A DNA stretch of 64,000 nucleotides from an uncultured Eubacterium sp. (GCA_947088865.1 CAMUHY010000005.1:62001-126000), one strand, 5' to 3'; shown: positions 8,632-18,474, counted from the stretch's first letter. Notes: generated from the sequence alone by a model not told the origin. Program-made: numbers and translations.

Positions 8632-9654
8632 ATGTATAAGAGAATTTTTAAATCCTTAGTAGCTGTTTCATTGATAACGGCTATTATGGGCACTACGGTA
8701 CTAGCAGATGAAGTTACTGATTTACAGAATCAGAAAGACCAAAAACAACAAGAGCTTGATAATTATGAAGACGAATTGGCATATATTCTAGTTCGTATAG
8801 ATGAGATGGAACTTGCATTAGCTCAAAAAAACAGTGAGATTGAAGATGCCGAAAAAGAATTATCAGAAGCGGAAGAAAAATTAAGTCTTCAGTACAAAGA
8901 TATGAAATTAAGAATTAAGTACATGTATGAAGACCAATCAAAATCGCTTTCTGAGGTTTTTTTAACTTCTGAATCCATGAGTGAAGTTTTAAATAAGACA
9001 GAATATGTCCAGCAAGTTTATAGCTATGATAGAAATAAACTAGAAGAGATGTCTAATACAGCCGCCAATATTAAAGAGCTAAAGAATGGTCTTGAGAAGG
9101 ATAAAAATGAATTAACAGCCATGACCGATGAATTGACACAGCAACAGGCTGTGTTATACACATCCATTTCAGAATCAAAAGATTCTCTTGAAGAGTTGAC
9201 TACAAAACTCAAAAATGCTCAAGAAAAGGCAGCACGAACAATTGTTGCTTCATCAGCTTCATCACAACAAACAGCAAACGTGACAGCACCTACCGCAGCG
9301 GCAAACAACAATTCAGCTTTGGCAAGTCAAGTTGTTGCGGCAGCATATAATTATATTGGTGTTCCTTATGTATCAGGGGGGTCAAGTCCTTCTGGATTTG
9401 ATTGTTCTGGATTTACCTCTTACTTATTTGGACAATTTGGTGTATCTTTATCAAGGTCGTCTTCAGCACAGTCTTACGGCGGTGTGGCCGTTTCTATGTC
9501 AGAAGCGCAGCCAGGTGATATTATATGTTATGCAGGACATGTTGCACTTTATGTTGGTAATGGAAGAATCGTACATGCTCCTGTGCCAGGAAAAACAGTT
9601 TGTGAAACTTCTGTTAATATTATGCCAATTACGGGCGTAAGAAGATATTGGTAA
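8632..9654 (+). CDS. Secreted coiled-coil NlpC/P60 peptidoglycan endopeptidase
   Basis: Likely cleaves D-Glu-diamino-acid peptide bonds in cell-wall stem peptides. Signal peptide 1-25 (cleavage near VLA/DE), a long coiled coil (about 27-205, as in PcsB/CwlO-type hydrolases), an Ala/Ser/Thr-rich linker (205-230), then an NlpC/P60 domain with Cys258 (DCSGF), His303 (GHVALYVG) and His315 (IVHAP). 340 aa. The coiled coil suggests control by an FtsEX-like partner, by analogy with PcsB/CwlO; no such partner is encoded here. Transcribed alone from its own promoter, behind a structured leader. Confidence 0.93.
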   Translation: MYKRIFKSLVAVSLITAIMGTTVLADEVTDLQNQKDQKQQELDNYEDELAYILVRIDEMELALAQKNSEIEDAEKELSEAEEKLSLQYKDMKLRIKYMYEDQSKSLSEVFLTSESMSEVLNKTEYVQQVYSYDRNKLEEMSNTAANIKELKNGLEKDKNELTAMTDELTQQQAVLYTSISESKDSLEELTTKLKNAQEKAARTIVASSASSQQTANVTAPTAAANNNSALASQVVAAAYNYIGVPYVSGGSSPSGFDCSGFTSYLFGQFGVSLSRSSSAQSYGGVAVSMSEAQPGDIICYAGHVALYVGNGRIVHAPVPGKTVCETSVNIMPITGVRRYW

Positions 9655-9697
9655 GAAGATTTTAATATAATGCTTTTAAAGCTGATTGGAGGAAATT

Positions 9698-11134
9698 ATG
9701 AAGAACGTGTTATTTATTGCATCGGAAGCGGTTCCGTTTATTAAAACTGGAGGATTAGCGGATGTTGTAGGCTCACTGCCTAAGTATTTTAACAAAGAAG
9801 AGTATGATGTGAGGGTTATGATTCCAAAGTATATTAGTATACCTTGGGAATACAGAGAAAAAATGATTTACAAAACCCACTTTTATATTGACCTCGCTTG
9901 GCGTTCACAGTATGTGGGTGTATTTGAACTGGAATATAACGGCGTTATTTTTTATTTTATTGATAATGAATTTTATTTTTCTGGTTCAAAACCTTATAGC
10001 TGGATTCATGAAGATATTGAAAAGTTTGCCTTTTTTAGCAAAGCAGCTTTGTCTGCTATCCCTGTATTGGGATTTAGACCAGATATTATTCACTGCCATG
10101 ATTGGCAGACAGGATTGATACCTGTATATCTTAAAGAGCGTTTTTCAGAAGGTGAATTTTATAGGGGCATCAAATCAGTAATGACTATTCACAACTTAAA
10201 ATTTCAAGGTATCTGGAATTTGAAAAAGGTAAAAGATATAACAGGATTGCCAGATTATTTCTTTACGCCGGATAAATTGGAAGCATTTGACGACGCCAAT
10301 TATCTAAAAGGCGGTATTGTGTATGCTGACCGCGTTACAACGGTAAGTTCAACCTATGCAGAAGAAATTAAGACGCCATTTTATGGAGAACATTTAGATG
10401 GACTGATGAATGCCAGAGCCAATTGTCTTAGCGGCATTGTCAATGGTATTGATTATGATTTATACAATCCAGAGACAGACAATATGATATTTGCAAAATA
10501 TAATCAAGTGACATTCCGCAAAGAAAAGTGGAAGAATAAAGTAGGTTTGCAAAAACAGCTTGGTCTTACAGAGGATAAAAATAAGTTTATGATTGGTATT
10601 GTCTCACGTCTTACAGACCAAAAAGGATTTGATTTGATTGCCTATGTGATGGACCAAATATGCTGTGATGATGTGCAATTAGTTGTACTTGGCACAGGTG
10701 AAGAAAAATATGAAAATATGTTTAGACATTTTGACTGGAAATATAATGATAGGGTTTCTGCCAATATCTATTATTCTGACGAATTGTCTCATAAGATTTA
10801 CGCAGCTTGTGATGCATTTCTTATGCCATCTTTATTTGAGCCTTGCGGATTAAGCCAGTTGATGAGCTTACGATATGGAACTGTTCCAATTGTCCGTGAG
10901 ACAGGTGGATTAAAAGATACCGTTGAGCCATACAATGAATATGAGAGCACAGGAACAGGATTTTCATTTTCTAACTACAATGCCCATGAGATGTTAGGTA
11001 TTATCAATTATGCAAAGAGTGTATATTATAATAACAAGCGTGAGTGGAATAAAATTGTTGACAGAGCAATGAAAAAAGATTTTTCTTGGTCCAATTCGGC
11101 AAGAAAATATGAGGATTTATACAAATATATGTAA
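9698..11134 (+). CDS. glgA: Glycogen synthase (ADP-glucose type)
   Basis: GT5 glucosyltransferase extending alpha-1,4-glucan from ADP-glucose. KTGGLADV (Lys16-Val23) is the N-terminal substrate loop. Further motifs are HCHDWQTGL (about 130) and the C-terminal GT-B region with SLFEPCGLSQL carrying the catalytic Glu. 478 aa, typical. ATG 9698 has SD GGAGGA 4 nt upstream; the earlier in-frame TTG 9686 overlaps that SD. No glgC, glgD or glgB is nearby, so the gene is an orphan of its pathway here. Confidence 0.95.
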   Translation: MKNVLFIASEAVPFIKTGGLADVVGSLPKYFNKEEYDVRVMIPKYISIPWEYREKMIYKTHFYIDLAWRSQYVGVFELEYNGVIFYFIDNEFYFSGSKPYSWIHEDIEKFAFFSKAALSAIPVLGFRPDIIHCHDWQTGLIPVYLKERFSEGEFYRGIKSVMTIHNLKFQGIWNLKKVKDITGLPDYFFTPDKLEAFDDANYLKGGIVYADRVTTVSSTYAEEIKTPFYGEHLDGLMNARANCLSGIVNGIDYDLYNPETDNMIFAKYNQVTFRKEKWKNKVGLQKQLGLTEDKNKFMIGIVSRLTDQKGFDLIAYVMDQICCDDVQLVVLGTGEEKYENMFRHFDWKYNDRVSANIYYSDELSHKIYAACDAFLMPSLFEPCGLSQLMSLRYGTVPIVRETGGLKDTVEPYNEYESTGTGFSFSNYNAHEMLGIINYAKSVYYNNKREWNKIVDRAMKKDFSWSNSARKYEDLYKYM

Positions 11135-11278
11135 CATGTAGTTTTTTCCTTTTATGATTGGTAAAAGTATATCGTTTAATGTACAAGTGTTTTTAACAAT
11201 TATCCTGTTATATATTTTTTGTTTTTAATAATACATAGCTATGTGGTTAAAAAAAATTAAAAAAATACATAAAAATGC

Positions 11279-11307
11279 TTGCAATATTTGGATGACTATG
11301 GTATAGT
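11279..11307 (+). promoter_or_regulatory. Promoter of tRNA-Leu
   Basis: TTGCAA (11279-11284), 17-bp spacer, TATAGT (11302-11307), 11 bp before the mature tRNA 5' end. Confidence 0.7.
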
Positions 11308-11318
11308 ATCATAGTCGT

Positions 11319-11401
11319 GCGGATGTGGCGGAATGGCAGACGCAGCAGACTCAAAATCTGCCGGTGGTGACATCGTGCGGGTTCAAGTCCCGCCATCCGC
11401 A
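11319..11401 (+). tRNA. tRNA-Leu (anticodon CAA)
   Basis: Acceptor arms GCGGATG (11319-11325) and CATCCGC (11394-11400) with discriminator A. The anticodon stem GCAGA/TCTGC encloses loop CTCAAAA, giving anticodon CAA (UUG codons). A long variable arm (class II tRNA) and the GGTTCAAGTCC T-arm are visible. The 3' CCA is not encoded. Confidence 0.96.
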
Positions 11402-11442
11402 TTAAATTATAAGTTTGTTATATAAACTTGCAAGAATTATTG

Positions 11443-11489
11443 AAAGCTTTATCTTAAAATGGCAGAAGCCATTAAAGATAAAGCTTTTT
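11443..11489 (+). terminator. Terminator after tRNA-Leu
   Basis: AAAGCTTTATCTT and AAGATAAAGCTTT form a long stem with an inner AATGGC/GCCATT pair, ending in TTTTT at 11485-11489. Confidence 0.75.
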
Positions 11490-11542
11490 GTTCATATAAG
11501 CGGTTGGTTTAATATGAAGACAAAACAAGAATGGGAGATAGA

Positions 11543-11908
11543 ATGTCCGAGTGTAAATATTTTCAAAATTTAATTCATGCTTTTGAGAACGACAAATTGC
11601 CGTTAAAAAGCAGGGAACTATTTGTTGAACATCTTGATAATTGTAAAGATTGCAGAGAAGAATTTGAGATATACTATCTAATAGAGTATGGTCTTAATGA
11701 TACGACTATCAATTCTGATAATATAAAGTACAAGCCTTATATTGATGTGTTGGATTTTAAGGGCGTTGTTGAAAATAAACTAAACGATGCAAGACAAGAT
11801 ATTAAGGATATAAAAAGCATGAATAATTTTATGAAACTATGTCTGTTTTCCGTAGAAATTATTATGATATTAACAATAGTGGTTATTACAATTATTTTAT
11901 TTTTTTAA
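11543..11908 (+). CDS. Small zinc-finger membrane protein (anti-sigma-factor-like)
   Basis: 121 aa. The N-terminus carries Cys4, His30, Cys34 and Cys37 (HLDNCKDC), the pattern of the putative zinc-finger (zf-HC2) domain found in anti-sigma factors such as RsiW. One transmembrane helix lies near the C-terminus (about 96-118). ATG 11543 is preferred over ATG 11531 because GGAG (11534-11537) lies 5 nt upstream of it. No ECF sigma gene is adjacent, so the anti-sigma role is unsupported by context. It ends 13 nt before polA and is probably cotranscribed with it. Confidence 0.75.
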   Translation: MSECKYFQNLIHAFENDKLPLKSRELFVEHLDNCKDCREEFEIYYLIEYGLNDTTINSDNIKYKPYIDVLDFKGVVENKLNDARQDIKDIKSMNNFMKLCLFSVEIIMILTIVVITIILFF

Positions 11909-11921
11909 GGGGTGGTAAACA

Positions 11922-14600
11922 ATGTCTAAAATAATGCTGATTGATGGACACAGTATTTTAAACAGAGCCTTTTATGGTGTGCCTGATTTAACAAATTTTG
12001 AGGGGATTCATACCAATGCCATGTTTGGATTTCTCAATATTATGTTTAAATTTTTGGAGGAAGAACAGCCAGAGTATTTGACGGTCGCATTTGATGTCAG
12101 TGCGCCGACATTTAGACATAAGGCATATGCAGATTACAAGGGAACAAGAAAGCCAATGGCGGACGAGTTAAGTCAACAAGTGCCATTGATAAAAGATATA
12201 TTAAAGGCTATGAATATCTGTACTGTTGAATTGGAAGGATATGAAGCCGATGATATTTTAGGAACGATTGCAGCCCAATGTGAAGCTAAGGGAATGGATG
12301 TAACGATTATATCAGGTGATAGAGATTTGCTTCAATTGGCAAAAGACCATGTGAAAATAAGAATTCCAAAAACAAAAAATAAAGTGACCGAAGTAGAAGA
12401 TTATCTTCCAAAAGATGTATATGAATTGTATGGTGTTACGCCTTCTGAATTTATTGATATGAAAGCATTGATGGGGGATTCTTCGGATAATATACCAGGC
12501 GCACCCGGAGTTGGTCCAAAGACTGCCTCTGCACTGATTGCAGCTTATCATACATTGGATAATGTCATTGAACATATTGAAGAATTAAAACCGCCTAAAG
12601 CTAAAAAAGCAATTCAAGAACATATTGAACAAGTCAAACTAAGCCGATTTTTAGCGGAGATTAACACGCATGTTCCAATCACGTATAAAGTGGATGACGC
12701 TGTTTTAAACGACATATGGAATGAAAAGGCTTATGAGCTGCTCAAACGTTTTAATTTTAAATCGTTGCTAAAAAATTTTGATAAAAATATAGCTACTATA
12801 AAGACAAAAGAGCCTTTATTTTACAATCATATTATTCATATTGAGAATCAATCGATGGCTGATGATATATTTAAAAAAGCAAAAGAGACAATTGCATCAA
12901 ATCAAAATGTAGGCTTTTATCTCTTATATGAAGAGGGCATTTTATATGGTTTTTCTCTTTGCTTGAATCAGGATGCCGTTTATTTTGCCTTGAAAGGTAT
13001 TGTTCGTGAGGATTATATTGTACATCAATTTGCAAAACTTTCAACATGTTGTTTGTCTGAGACGAGCGGCAAATTGATTACCATTAATTTAAAGGATGTC
13101 TTAAATGTATTTGACAAAATGGAAATCTGTGAGGAAGCTTTTGTTGATATTGGTTTAGGAGCATATCTTATCAATCCCAATAATGATGGCTATGAAGTCG
13201 ATAAATTAGCGCTGGATTACTGCCATATGACCGTTTCTTCCCGCTCCGAAATTTTTGGCAAAATGACGTTTAGCGAGGCGTTTATGATAAATATAGACGG
13301 CTTGGCAAAGTATGGCGCCATAGGCAGTTATATATCACTTTTTGCTTGGGATAGTATAAAAAATACGTTGATAAAAGAATCCATGTATGATTTATTTAAC
13401 AAGATTGAGATGCCATTGCTCTATGTTCTTTTTTCGATGGAAAAAGAAGGCATTTTAGTAGATAGAATAGCGTTAAAAATATATGGTGATAAATTGGCAG
13501 AACGTATCAGTGTTATTGAAAATGAAATTTATAAGGAAGCAGGAGAAGAATTTAATATTAATTCTCCAAAACAATTGGGCGTTATTTTGTTTGAAAAATT
13601 AAATATGCCTCACAGCAAAAAGAACAAGAGCGGCTATTCCACAGCGGCGGACGTCTTGGAAAAATTGGCGGTGGATTATCCAATTGTTGAAAAAATATTA
13701 GAGTACAGACAGCTTACAAAGCTTAAATCAACATATGCAGATGGTTTGGCACAATATATTGGCAGTGATGAACGAATACATGGCAAGTTTAATCAAACAA
13801 TTACATCGACAGGCAGAATAAGCAGTACAGACCCCAATCTGCAAAATATTCCAATACGAATGGAATTGGGAAAGCAGATAAGAAAAGTATTTATACCAAA
13901 AGAAAACTGTGTTTTTCTCGATGCCGATTACTCACAGATAGAACTTCGTATTTTAGCGCATATGTCCGGTGACAAAAAGTTAATTGAAGCTTATAATATG
14001 GCGGAGGATATTCACCGCATCACCGCTTCGCAAGTATTTGGCGTGCCGTTTGAGGAAGTGACCGATTTACAGAGGCGCAATGCAAAGGCAGTTAATTTTG
14101 GCATTATTTATGGGATAAGCTCGTTTGGTTTAAGTCAAGATTTAAGTATATCAAAAAAGGAAGCTGCCGAATATATTGAACAGTATTTTAAGACCTATCC
14201 AGATATCAAAGGATTTATTGATTCATTAGTTGAAGATGCAAAAGAAAAAGGATATTCACTTACGATGTTTAACAGAAGACGTCCTATTCCAGAATTGAAA
14301 TCAAGCAATTTTGTACAGCGTTCTTTTGGAGAGCGAGTAGCGATGAATTCACCAATTCAAGGAACAGCGGCAGATATTATCAAACTGGCTATGATAAATG
14401 TATATTCGGCATTAAAGGAACATCACTTAAAGTCACGATTGATTCTTCAAGTACATGATGAACTGCTTGTTGAGACCTATATTGATGAGTTAAATGAAGT
14501 TCAGGGCATTATACAAGAGGCGATGGAAAATGCGGCGCATCTAAACGTTTTATTGGAAATTGATATGAAACAGGGAAAGAATTGGCTGGAAGCACATTAA
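11922..14600 (+). CDS. polA: DNA polymerase I
   Basis: Replication gap filling and repair. Order: 5'-3' exonuclease domain (about 1-290, with the DGHSILNRAF start and EGYEADDILGT), a central region (about 310-480) that lacks the DEDD proofreading residues (a YLLYEEG stretch occupies the expected Asp-x-Glu site), and the polymerase domain with motif A DADYSQIELR (from about 667), motif B RRNAKAVNFGIIYG (about 715-730) and motif C HDELL (about 845). 892 aa. SD GGGGTGG. Followed by coaE, a common pairing. Confidence 0.97.
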   Translation: MSKIMLIDGHSILNRAFYGVPDLTNFEGIHTNAMFGFLNIMFKFLEEEQPEYLTVAFDVSAPTFRHKAYADYKGTRKPMADELSQQVPLIKDILKAMNICTVELEGYEADDILGTIAAQCEAKGMDVTIISGDRDLLQLAKDHVKIRIPKTKNKVTEVEDYLPKDVYELYGVTPSEFIDMKALMGDSSDNIPGAPGVGPKTASALIAAYHTLDNVIEHIEELKPPKAKKAIQEHIEQVKLSRFLAEINTHVPITYKVDDAVLNDIWNEKAYELLKRFNFKSLLKNFDKNIATIKTKEPLFYNHIIHIENQSMADDIFKKAKETIASNQNVGFYLLYEEGILYGFSLCLNQDAVYFALKGIVREDYIVHQFAKLSTCCLSETSGKLITINLKDVLNVFDKMEICEEAFVDIGLGAYLINPNNDGYEVDKLALDYCHMTVSSRSEIFGKMTFSEAFMINIDGLAKYGAIGSYISLFAWDSIKNTLIKESMYDLFNKIEMPLLYVLFSMEKEGILVDRIALKIYGDKLAERISVIENEIYKEAGEEFNINSPKQLGVILFEKLNMPHSKKNKSGYSTAADVLEKLAVDYPIVEKILEYRQLTKLKSTYADGLAQYIGSDERIHGKFNQTITSTGRISSTDPNLQNIPIRMELGKQIRKVFIPKENCVFLDADYSQIELRILAHMSGDKKLIEAYNMAEDIHRITASQVFGVPFEEVTDLQRRNAKAVNFGIIYGISSFGLSQDLSISKKEAAEYIEQYFKTYPDIKGFIDSLVEDAKEKGYSLTMFNRRRPIPELKSSNFVQRSFGERVAMNSPIQGTAADIIKLAMINVYSALKEHHLKSRLILQVHDELLVETYIDELNEVQGIIQEAMENAAHLNVLLEIDMKQGKNWLEAH

Positions 14601-14621
14601 AAATAGTTTAGTGAGGAACAA

Positions 14622-15221
14622 ATGAAAGTAATTGGTATAACAGGCGGTGTTGGATGTGGAAAAACCACCGTTATTAACTTGATAAAAGAATATTTAAGTC
14701 AAAAAAAAGATATGAAATTTGTTATTTTAATGACCGATGAAATTTCCAGAAATTTATTGCAGCCAGAGCAAAAAGCGTATATTCAAGTGGTTGAGCTGTT
14801 TGGAGAATCCATAGTCAATGAAGATAAAACGATTCATCGCGGGAAACTTGCAGAGATTATATTTAACAATCCAAACAAGAGAATGGTGTTAAACAGTATT
14901 ATTCATCCTTTGGTAAAACAAGAAGTAATCAATACAATCAATCAGTTGCGCATAGCCGAATATGATTATGTCTTTATTGAGTCTGCCTTATTGTATGATG
15001 ACCATTATGAAGTGTTTTGTGATGAGACTTGGTATATATATGCGCCAAAAGAACAGCGGATTCAACGGTTGAAATTAAGCCGCAGTTATTCACAGGATAA
15101 AATTGAGTCGATTATGAAAAGTCAGCTTACACAGCAGGAATTTCAAAATAAATGTGATGTTGTGATTGACAATGATAAAACATGTGATGATGTGAGGCAA
15201 CAGCTTGTTAAATTGCTGTAA
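14622..15221 (+). CDS. coaE: Dephospho-CoA kinase
   Basis: Last step of coenzyme A synthesis, phosphorylating the 3'-OH of dephospho-CoA. P-loop GGVGCGKT lies at about residues 8-15. The CoA domain has TDEISR and the HPLVKQEV region, and ESALLYD matches the family core. 199 aa, usual. It starts 21 nt after polA and is likely in the same transcript. CoaD, the preceding enzyme, is encoded at 60155-60634. Confidence 0.94.
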   Translation: MKVIGITGGVGCGKTTVINLIKEYLSQKKDMKFVILMTDEISRNLLQPEQKAYIQVVELFGESIVNEDKTIHRGKLAEIIFNNPNKRMVLNSIIHPLVKQEVINTINQLRIAEYDYVFIESALLYDDHYEVFCDETWYIYAPKEQRIQRLKLSRSYSQDKIESIMKSQLTQQEFQNKCDVVIDNDKTCDDVRQQLVKLL

Positions 15222-15252
15222 ATATGGTATTATTAATAGTCAAAACAGTGTT

Positions 15253-15356
15253 GGCTATTTGTATCGGAGCTTCAAATAGCCTTAATTGCAGATGAAAAGC
15301 TGCATATGCAGATTTTTTATGCAATATTTTTGCAACCAAGTTGCTCCAATATGGAG
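15253..15356 (+). promoter_or_regulatory. Structured leader of the FtsA-like gene, candidate SD switch
   Basis: GGCTATTTG (15253-15261) pairs with CAAATAGCC (15273-15281). The loop GGAGC (15266-15270) is complementary to GCTCC (15343-15347). That same CTCCA (15344-15348) can instead pair with TGGAG (15352-15356), which overlaps the SD. The two pairings exclude each other, as expected of a translational switch. A further palindrome CTGCATATGCAG (15300-15311) plus ATTTTTT lies between them and could act as an attenuator. Confidence 0.45.
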
Positions 15357-15362
15357 GGAAAT

Positions 15363-17618
15363 ATGGCAGAATTGACTACAATTAAAAATAATCTTGTATT
15401 CGGTTTGGATATTGGAACAAGGAGTATTGTTGGAGTTGTAGGGTATCTTGAACATAATATATTTAATGTTGTAGCGATGGCACAAAAAGAGCATGATACA
15501 AGGGCAATGATAGATGGACAGATACATGATATATATAAGGTTGGCGATACCATTCGCAAAGTAAAGGTAAGCCTTGAAAATCAGCTTGATTTTTCGTTGA
15601 CCGATGTATGTATTGCTGCTGCCGGACGTGTTTTAAAAACGATTAATGCCTCAGCAGAGTATAAATTTGAAGAAGAAACCAGAGTAAACCAAGAACATAT
15701 ATACTCGTTAAATCTGTTGGCAATTGAGACCGCTCATGCACAGATTAATGGAAATAATGATGAGGTTAAATTTTATTGTGTAGGAAGTACTCCTGTTAAT
15801 TATAAATTAAATACATTTGATATCAGTAATCTTGAAGGTCATAAGGCAAATAAAATTGGTGTGGAGTTGATTGCCACCTTTCTGCCGGAAGAAGTGGTTG
15901 ATGGATTATATGAAGCAGTAGAATATGCGGGGCTTCATGTGGCAAGTCTTACATTAGAGCCGATTGCGGCAATGAATGTGGCGATTCCAGAACAGTATCG
16001 ACTGCTTAATATTGGCTTGATTGATGTGGGAGCTGGTACTTCGGATATATGTATCACAAAAGATGGCAGCATTATGGCATATGGAATGATTCCGCTTGCA
16101 GGAGACGAGATAACAGAAGTCATTGCAAAAACATATCTAGTGGATTTTAATACAGCAGAAAAAATGAAAATATCGGTCAGTGATAAAAAAGATGAAACAA
16201 TAACGTTTCAGGATATTATGGGATTGAAACAAGAAGTTAAATCAGAAGACGTACATAAATCCATTCATTCTGTAATCAATAGAATGGCAAAGGCAACGGC
16301 TGAAGAAATTAAAAAATTAAATGGTGGCAAATCGGTCAATGCCGTATTTGTTGTGGGCGGCGGCGGCAAGATGCCAGAGTACACCAATTTGATTGCCAAA
16401 CATTTAGGTATTGCCAGTGAGCGTGTTGCAGTAAGAGGAGAAGAAGTCTTAACTAATATTAATTTTAGGGTGGACGATTTTAAAAAAGATTCTTTATATG
16501 TTACCCCTGTTGGAATCTGTACGAATTATTACCTGCAAAAAAATAGTTTTGTGTTTGTCACAGTCAATAATGAGCGTATCAAGATGTATGATAACAATCA
16601 TTTAACGGTTGTGGATGCCGTTATGCAGGTTGGATTTCCAAATGAAAAATTATTTCCAAGACGCGGAGCTGAAATTACATTTACCATCAATGGAAAGACA
16701 AGGCTTGTAAGAGGCTTACCAGGTGAGGGCGCCATTGTAACGCTCAATGGAAAAGCGGCAAACTTAAATACATCCATTGAACAAAATGATATTATTCAGG
16801 TAACAGAATCGACTATTGGTGAAGCCGCTCATATAACGATAGGTCAGTTAGATGAATTTAAGGCAACGGTATCGTTTAATGTCAATGATAAAAATATTTT
16901 ATGTCCGCGATTTGCCTATGTCAACGGTGAATTAAAATCAGAATATTATGAGATTGTTAGCGGCGATACAATTATTATGGAAAACTATTACACAATAGAA
17001 CAATTATTTACATTTCTTGATTTAGACATTGCTAATTTAGATATTTATGTCAATAATGAGCGCGCTGATAAAAATACAAAGGTATATGAAAACTTTACAG
17101 TAAAGACCAGCGAGCATGACAATACAATCTCTTATAATGATTTGCCAGAAGACGATACATATTATGAAAAGAAATCAAAAAAGACCGATGAGCAAGTATT
17201 TACGCCTGAGATGGCAGAAAAAATGATTGCGCAATATAGTAATAATGGTGATAATAAATCGTATGCTGATGGCAGCAATGATACTTTTATGTCGGATAAT
17301 AATGAAGCTATGGATAACCATTTTGTTGCTGATAATAATGTGACAAAAAATCTGGTTTATGATAATAATACAATTCATAATAATGCTGATGTTAATAAGT
17401 CATCAATTTCTAAAAATATTGTAATCCTTATCAATAATCAGCCTGTTACACTTAAAGGGAAAGCTTCTTATGTGCTGGTGGATTTGTTTGATTTTTATGA
17501 GTTTGATTTGACAAAACCACATGGAAGTGCTGTTGTGTTAAAGTTAAATGGTGCTGTAAGCGAATATATGGCGCCATTGCATGACGGTGATGTCGTGGAC
17601 TTATACTGGGAACCATAA
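15363..17618 (+). CDS. FtsA-like actin-fold cell division protein with long C-terminal extension
   Basis: Residues 1-370 resemble FtsA: phosphate-1 loop GLDIGTRS, phosphate-2 LIDVGAGTSD, and an adenosine-type motif VVGGGGKMPEY. The remaining ~380 residues are not canonical FtsA. They hold repeated segments of the form hydrophobic-NG...GD.I.h (about 461, 520 and 728), an Asn/Asp-rich linker (about 610-680), and a last segment ending HDGDVVDLYW, reminiscent of beta-grasp folds. ATG 15363 has SD GGAGGG 4 nt upstream. 751 aa; similar long FtsA-domain proteins occur in clostridia next to polA-coaE. Role in division is inferred from the ATPase domain only. Confidence 0.8.
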   Translation: MAELTTIKNNLVFGLDIGTRSIVGVVGYLEHNIFNVVAMAQKEHDTRAMIDGQIHDIYKVGDTIRKVKVSLENQLDFSLTDVCIAAAGRVLKTINASAEYKFEEETRVNQEHIYSLNLLAIETAHAQINGNNDEVKFYCVGSTPVNYKLNTFDISNLEGHKANKIGVELIATFLPEEVVDGLYEAVEYAGLHVASLTLEPIAAMNVAIPEQYRLLNIGLIDVGAGTSDICITKDGSIMAYGMIPLAGDEITEVIAKTYLVDFNTAEKMKISVSDKKDETITFQDIMGLKQEVKSEDVHKSIHSVINRMAKATAEEIKKLNGGKSVNAVFVVGGGGKMPEYTNLIAKHLGIASERVAVRGEEVLTNINFRVDDFKKDSLYVTPVGICTNYYLQKNSFVFVTVNNERIKMYDNNHLTVVDAVMQVGFPNEKLFPRRGAEITFTINGKTRLVRGLPGEGAIVTLNGKAANLNTSIEQNDIIQVTESTIGEAAHITIGQLDEFKATVSFNVNDKNILCPRFAYVNGELKSEYYEIVSGDTIIMENYYTIEQLFTFLDLDIANLDIYVNNERADKNTKVYENFTVKTSEHDNTISYNDLPEDDTYYEKKSKKTDEQVFTPEMAEKMIAQYSNNGDNKSYADGSNDTFMSDNNEAMDNHFVADNNVTKNLVYDNNTIHNNADVNKSSISKNIVILINNQPVTLKGKASYVLVDLFDFYEFDLTKPHGSAVVLKLNGAVSEYMAPLHDGDVVDLYWEP

Positions 17619-17643
17619 GAGCAGAAAGGATATAGTTACAGAT

Positions 17644-18441
17644 ATGAGAATGATGACGCTTGCTAGCGGAAGCAGTGGAAATTGTATATATATTGGTTCA
17701 GAAAATACCCATATATTAATTGACGCAGGTATTACCAGAAAACGAGTGATGGAAGGGTTAGCGAAGGTCAATATTAAGCTTTCAGAAATTTCAGCCATTT
17801 TTGTGACGCATGAGCATTCAGACCATGTAAAAGGTATTGGTGTGATTTCAAGAAAGGATGAAATCCCAATATATTGCACCAATGGGACAAAGGAAGGTAT
17901 TGGTCGTTTAGGTGGAATGGGGGAAGTGGATAAATCATTATTGCACACGGTTGCAGCGGATAAGGAATATATAGTTGGCGATTTGTGTGTGCATCCTTTT
18001 ACAGTGTCACATGATGCAAAAGAGCCTGTTGCATACACGGTTCAATGCAATGATAAAAAAGTAGGCGTTGTTACGGATTTAGGCTGCTATGATGATTATA
18101 TTGTTCAACATATGAAAGGCTGTCATTCGATATTAGTTGAGGCTAACCACGATGTTAATTTGCTTCAGGTTGGCAGTTATCCTTATTATTTAAAGCAGCG
18201 CATTTTAGGCAACAAAGGGCATCTGTCCAATGAATTGTGCGGAAGGCTGATAGATACACTACTGAACAAGGATATCAGCAATATTATACTGGGACATTTA
18301 AGCAAAGAAAACAATTATGATAAATTGGCTTTTGAGACGGTAAAATGTGAGATTGATTTAAGTGCAAGCGATTATAAATCAAATGATTTTAATATATTGG
18401 TTGCTTCAAGAACAACACCTTCCTGCATGGTGGAAGTGTGA
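17644..18441 (+). CDS. MBL-fold metallohydrolase, WalJ/YycJ type
   Basis: Metallo-beta-lactamase-fold hydrolase with the two-metal motif THEHSDHVKG (about residues 58-67) and an N-terminal LASGSSGNCIYIG that is characteristic of the YycJ/WalJ group, linked in Bacillus to cell-wall control and DNA repair. A further metal-binding His is in HLSKEN near the C-terminus. 265 aa, typical. ATG 17644 matches the family start; the only SD-like AAAGGA is 13 nt upstream, so initiation may be weak or coupled to the preceding gene, which ends 25 nt before. Confidence 0.88.
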   Translation: MRMMTLASGSSGNCIYIGSENTHILIDAGITRKRVMEGLAKVNIKLSEISAIFVTHEHSDHVKGIGVISRKDEIPIYCTNGTKEGIGRLGGMGEVDKSLLHTVAADKEYIVGDLCVHPFTVSHDAKEPVAYTVQCNDKKVGVVTDLGCYDDYIVQHMKGCHSILVEANHDVNLLQVGSYPYYLKQRILGNKGHLSNELCGRLIDTLLNKDISNIILGHLSKENNYDKLAFETVKCEIDLSASDYKSNDFNILVASRTTPSCMVEV

Positions 18442-18474
18442 TAATGGTTGTTAATATAAGAAATGAGGATTGGT

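Noticed and set aside
12780..13360. Loss of proofreading residues in DNA polymerase I as a novelty
   Set aside because: A degenerate 3'-5' exonuclease domain is usual in Firmicutes PolA.
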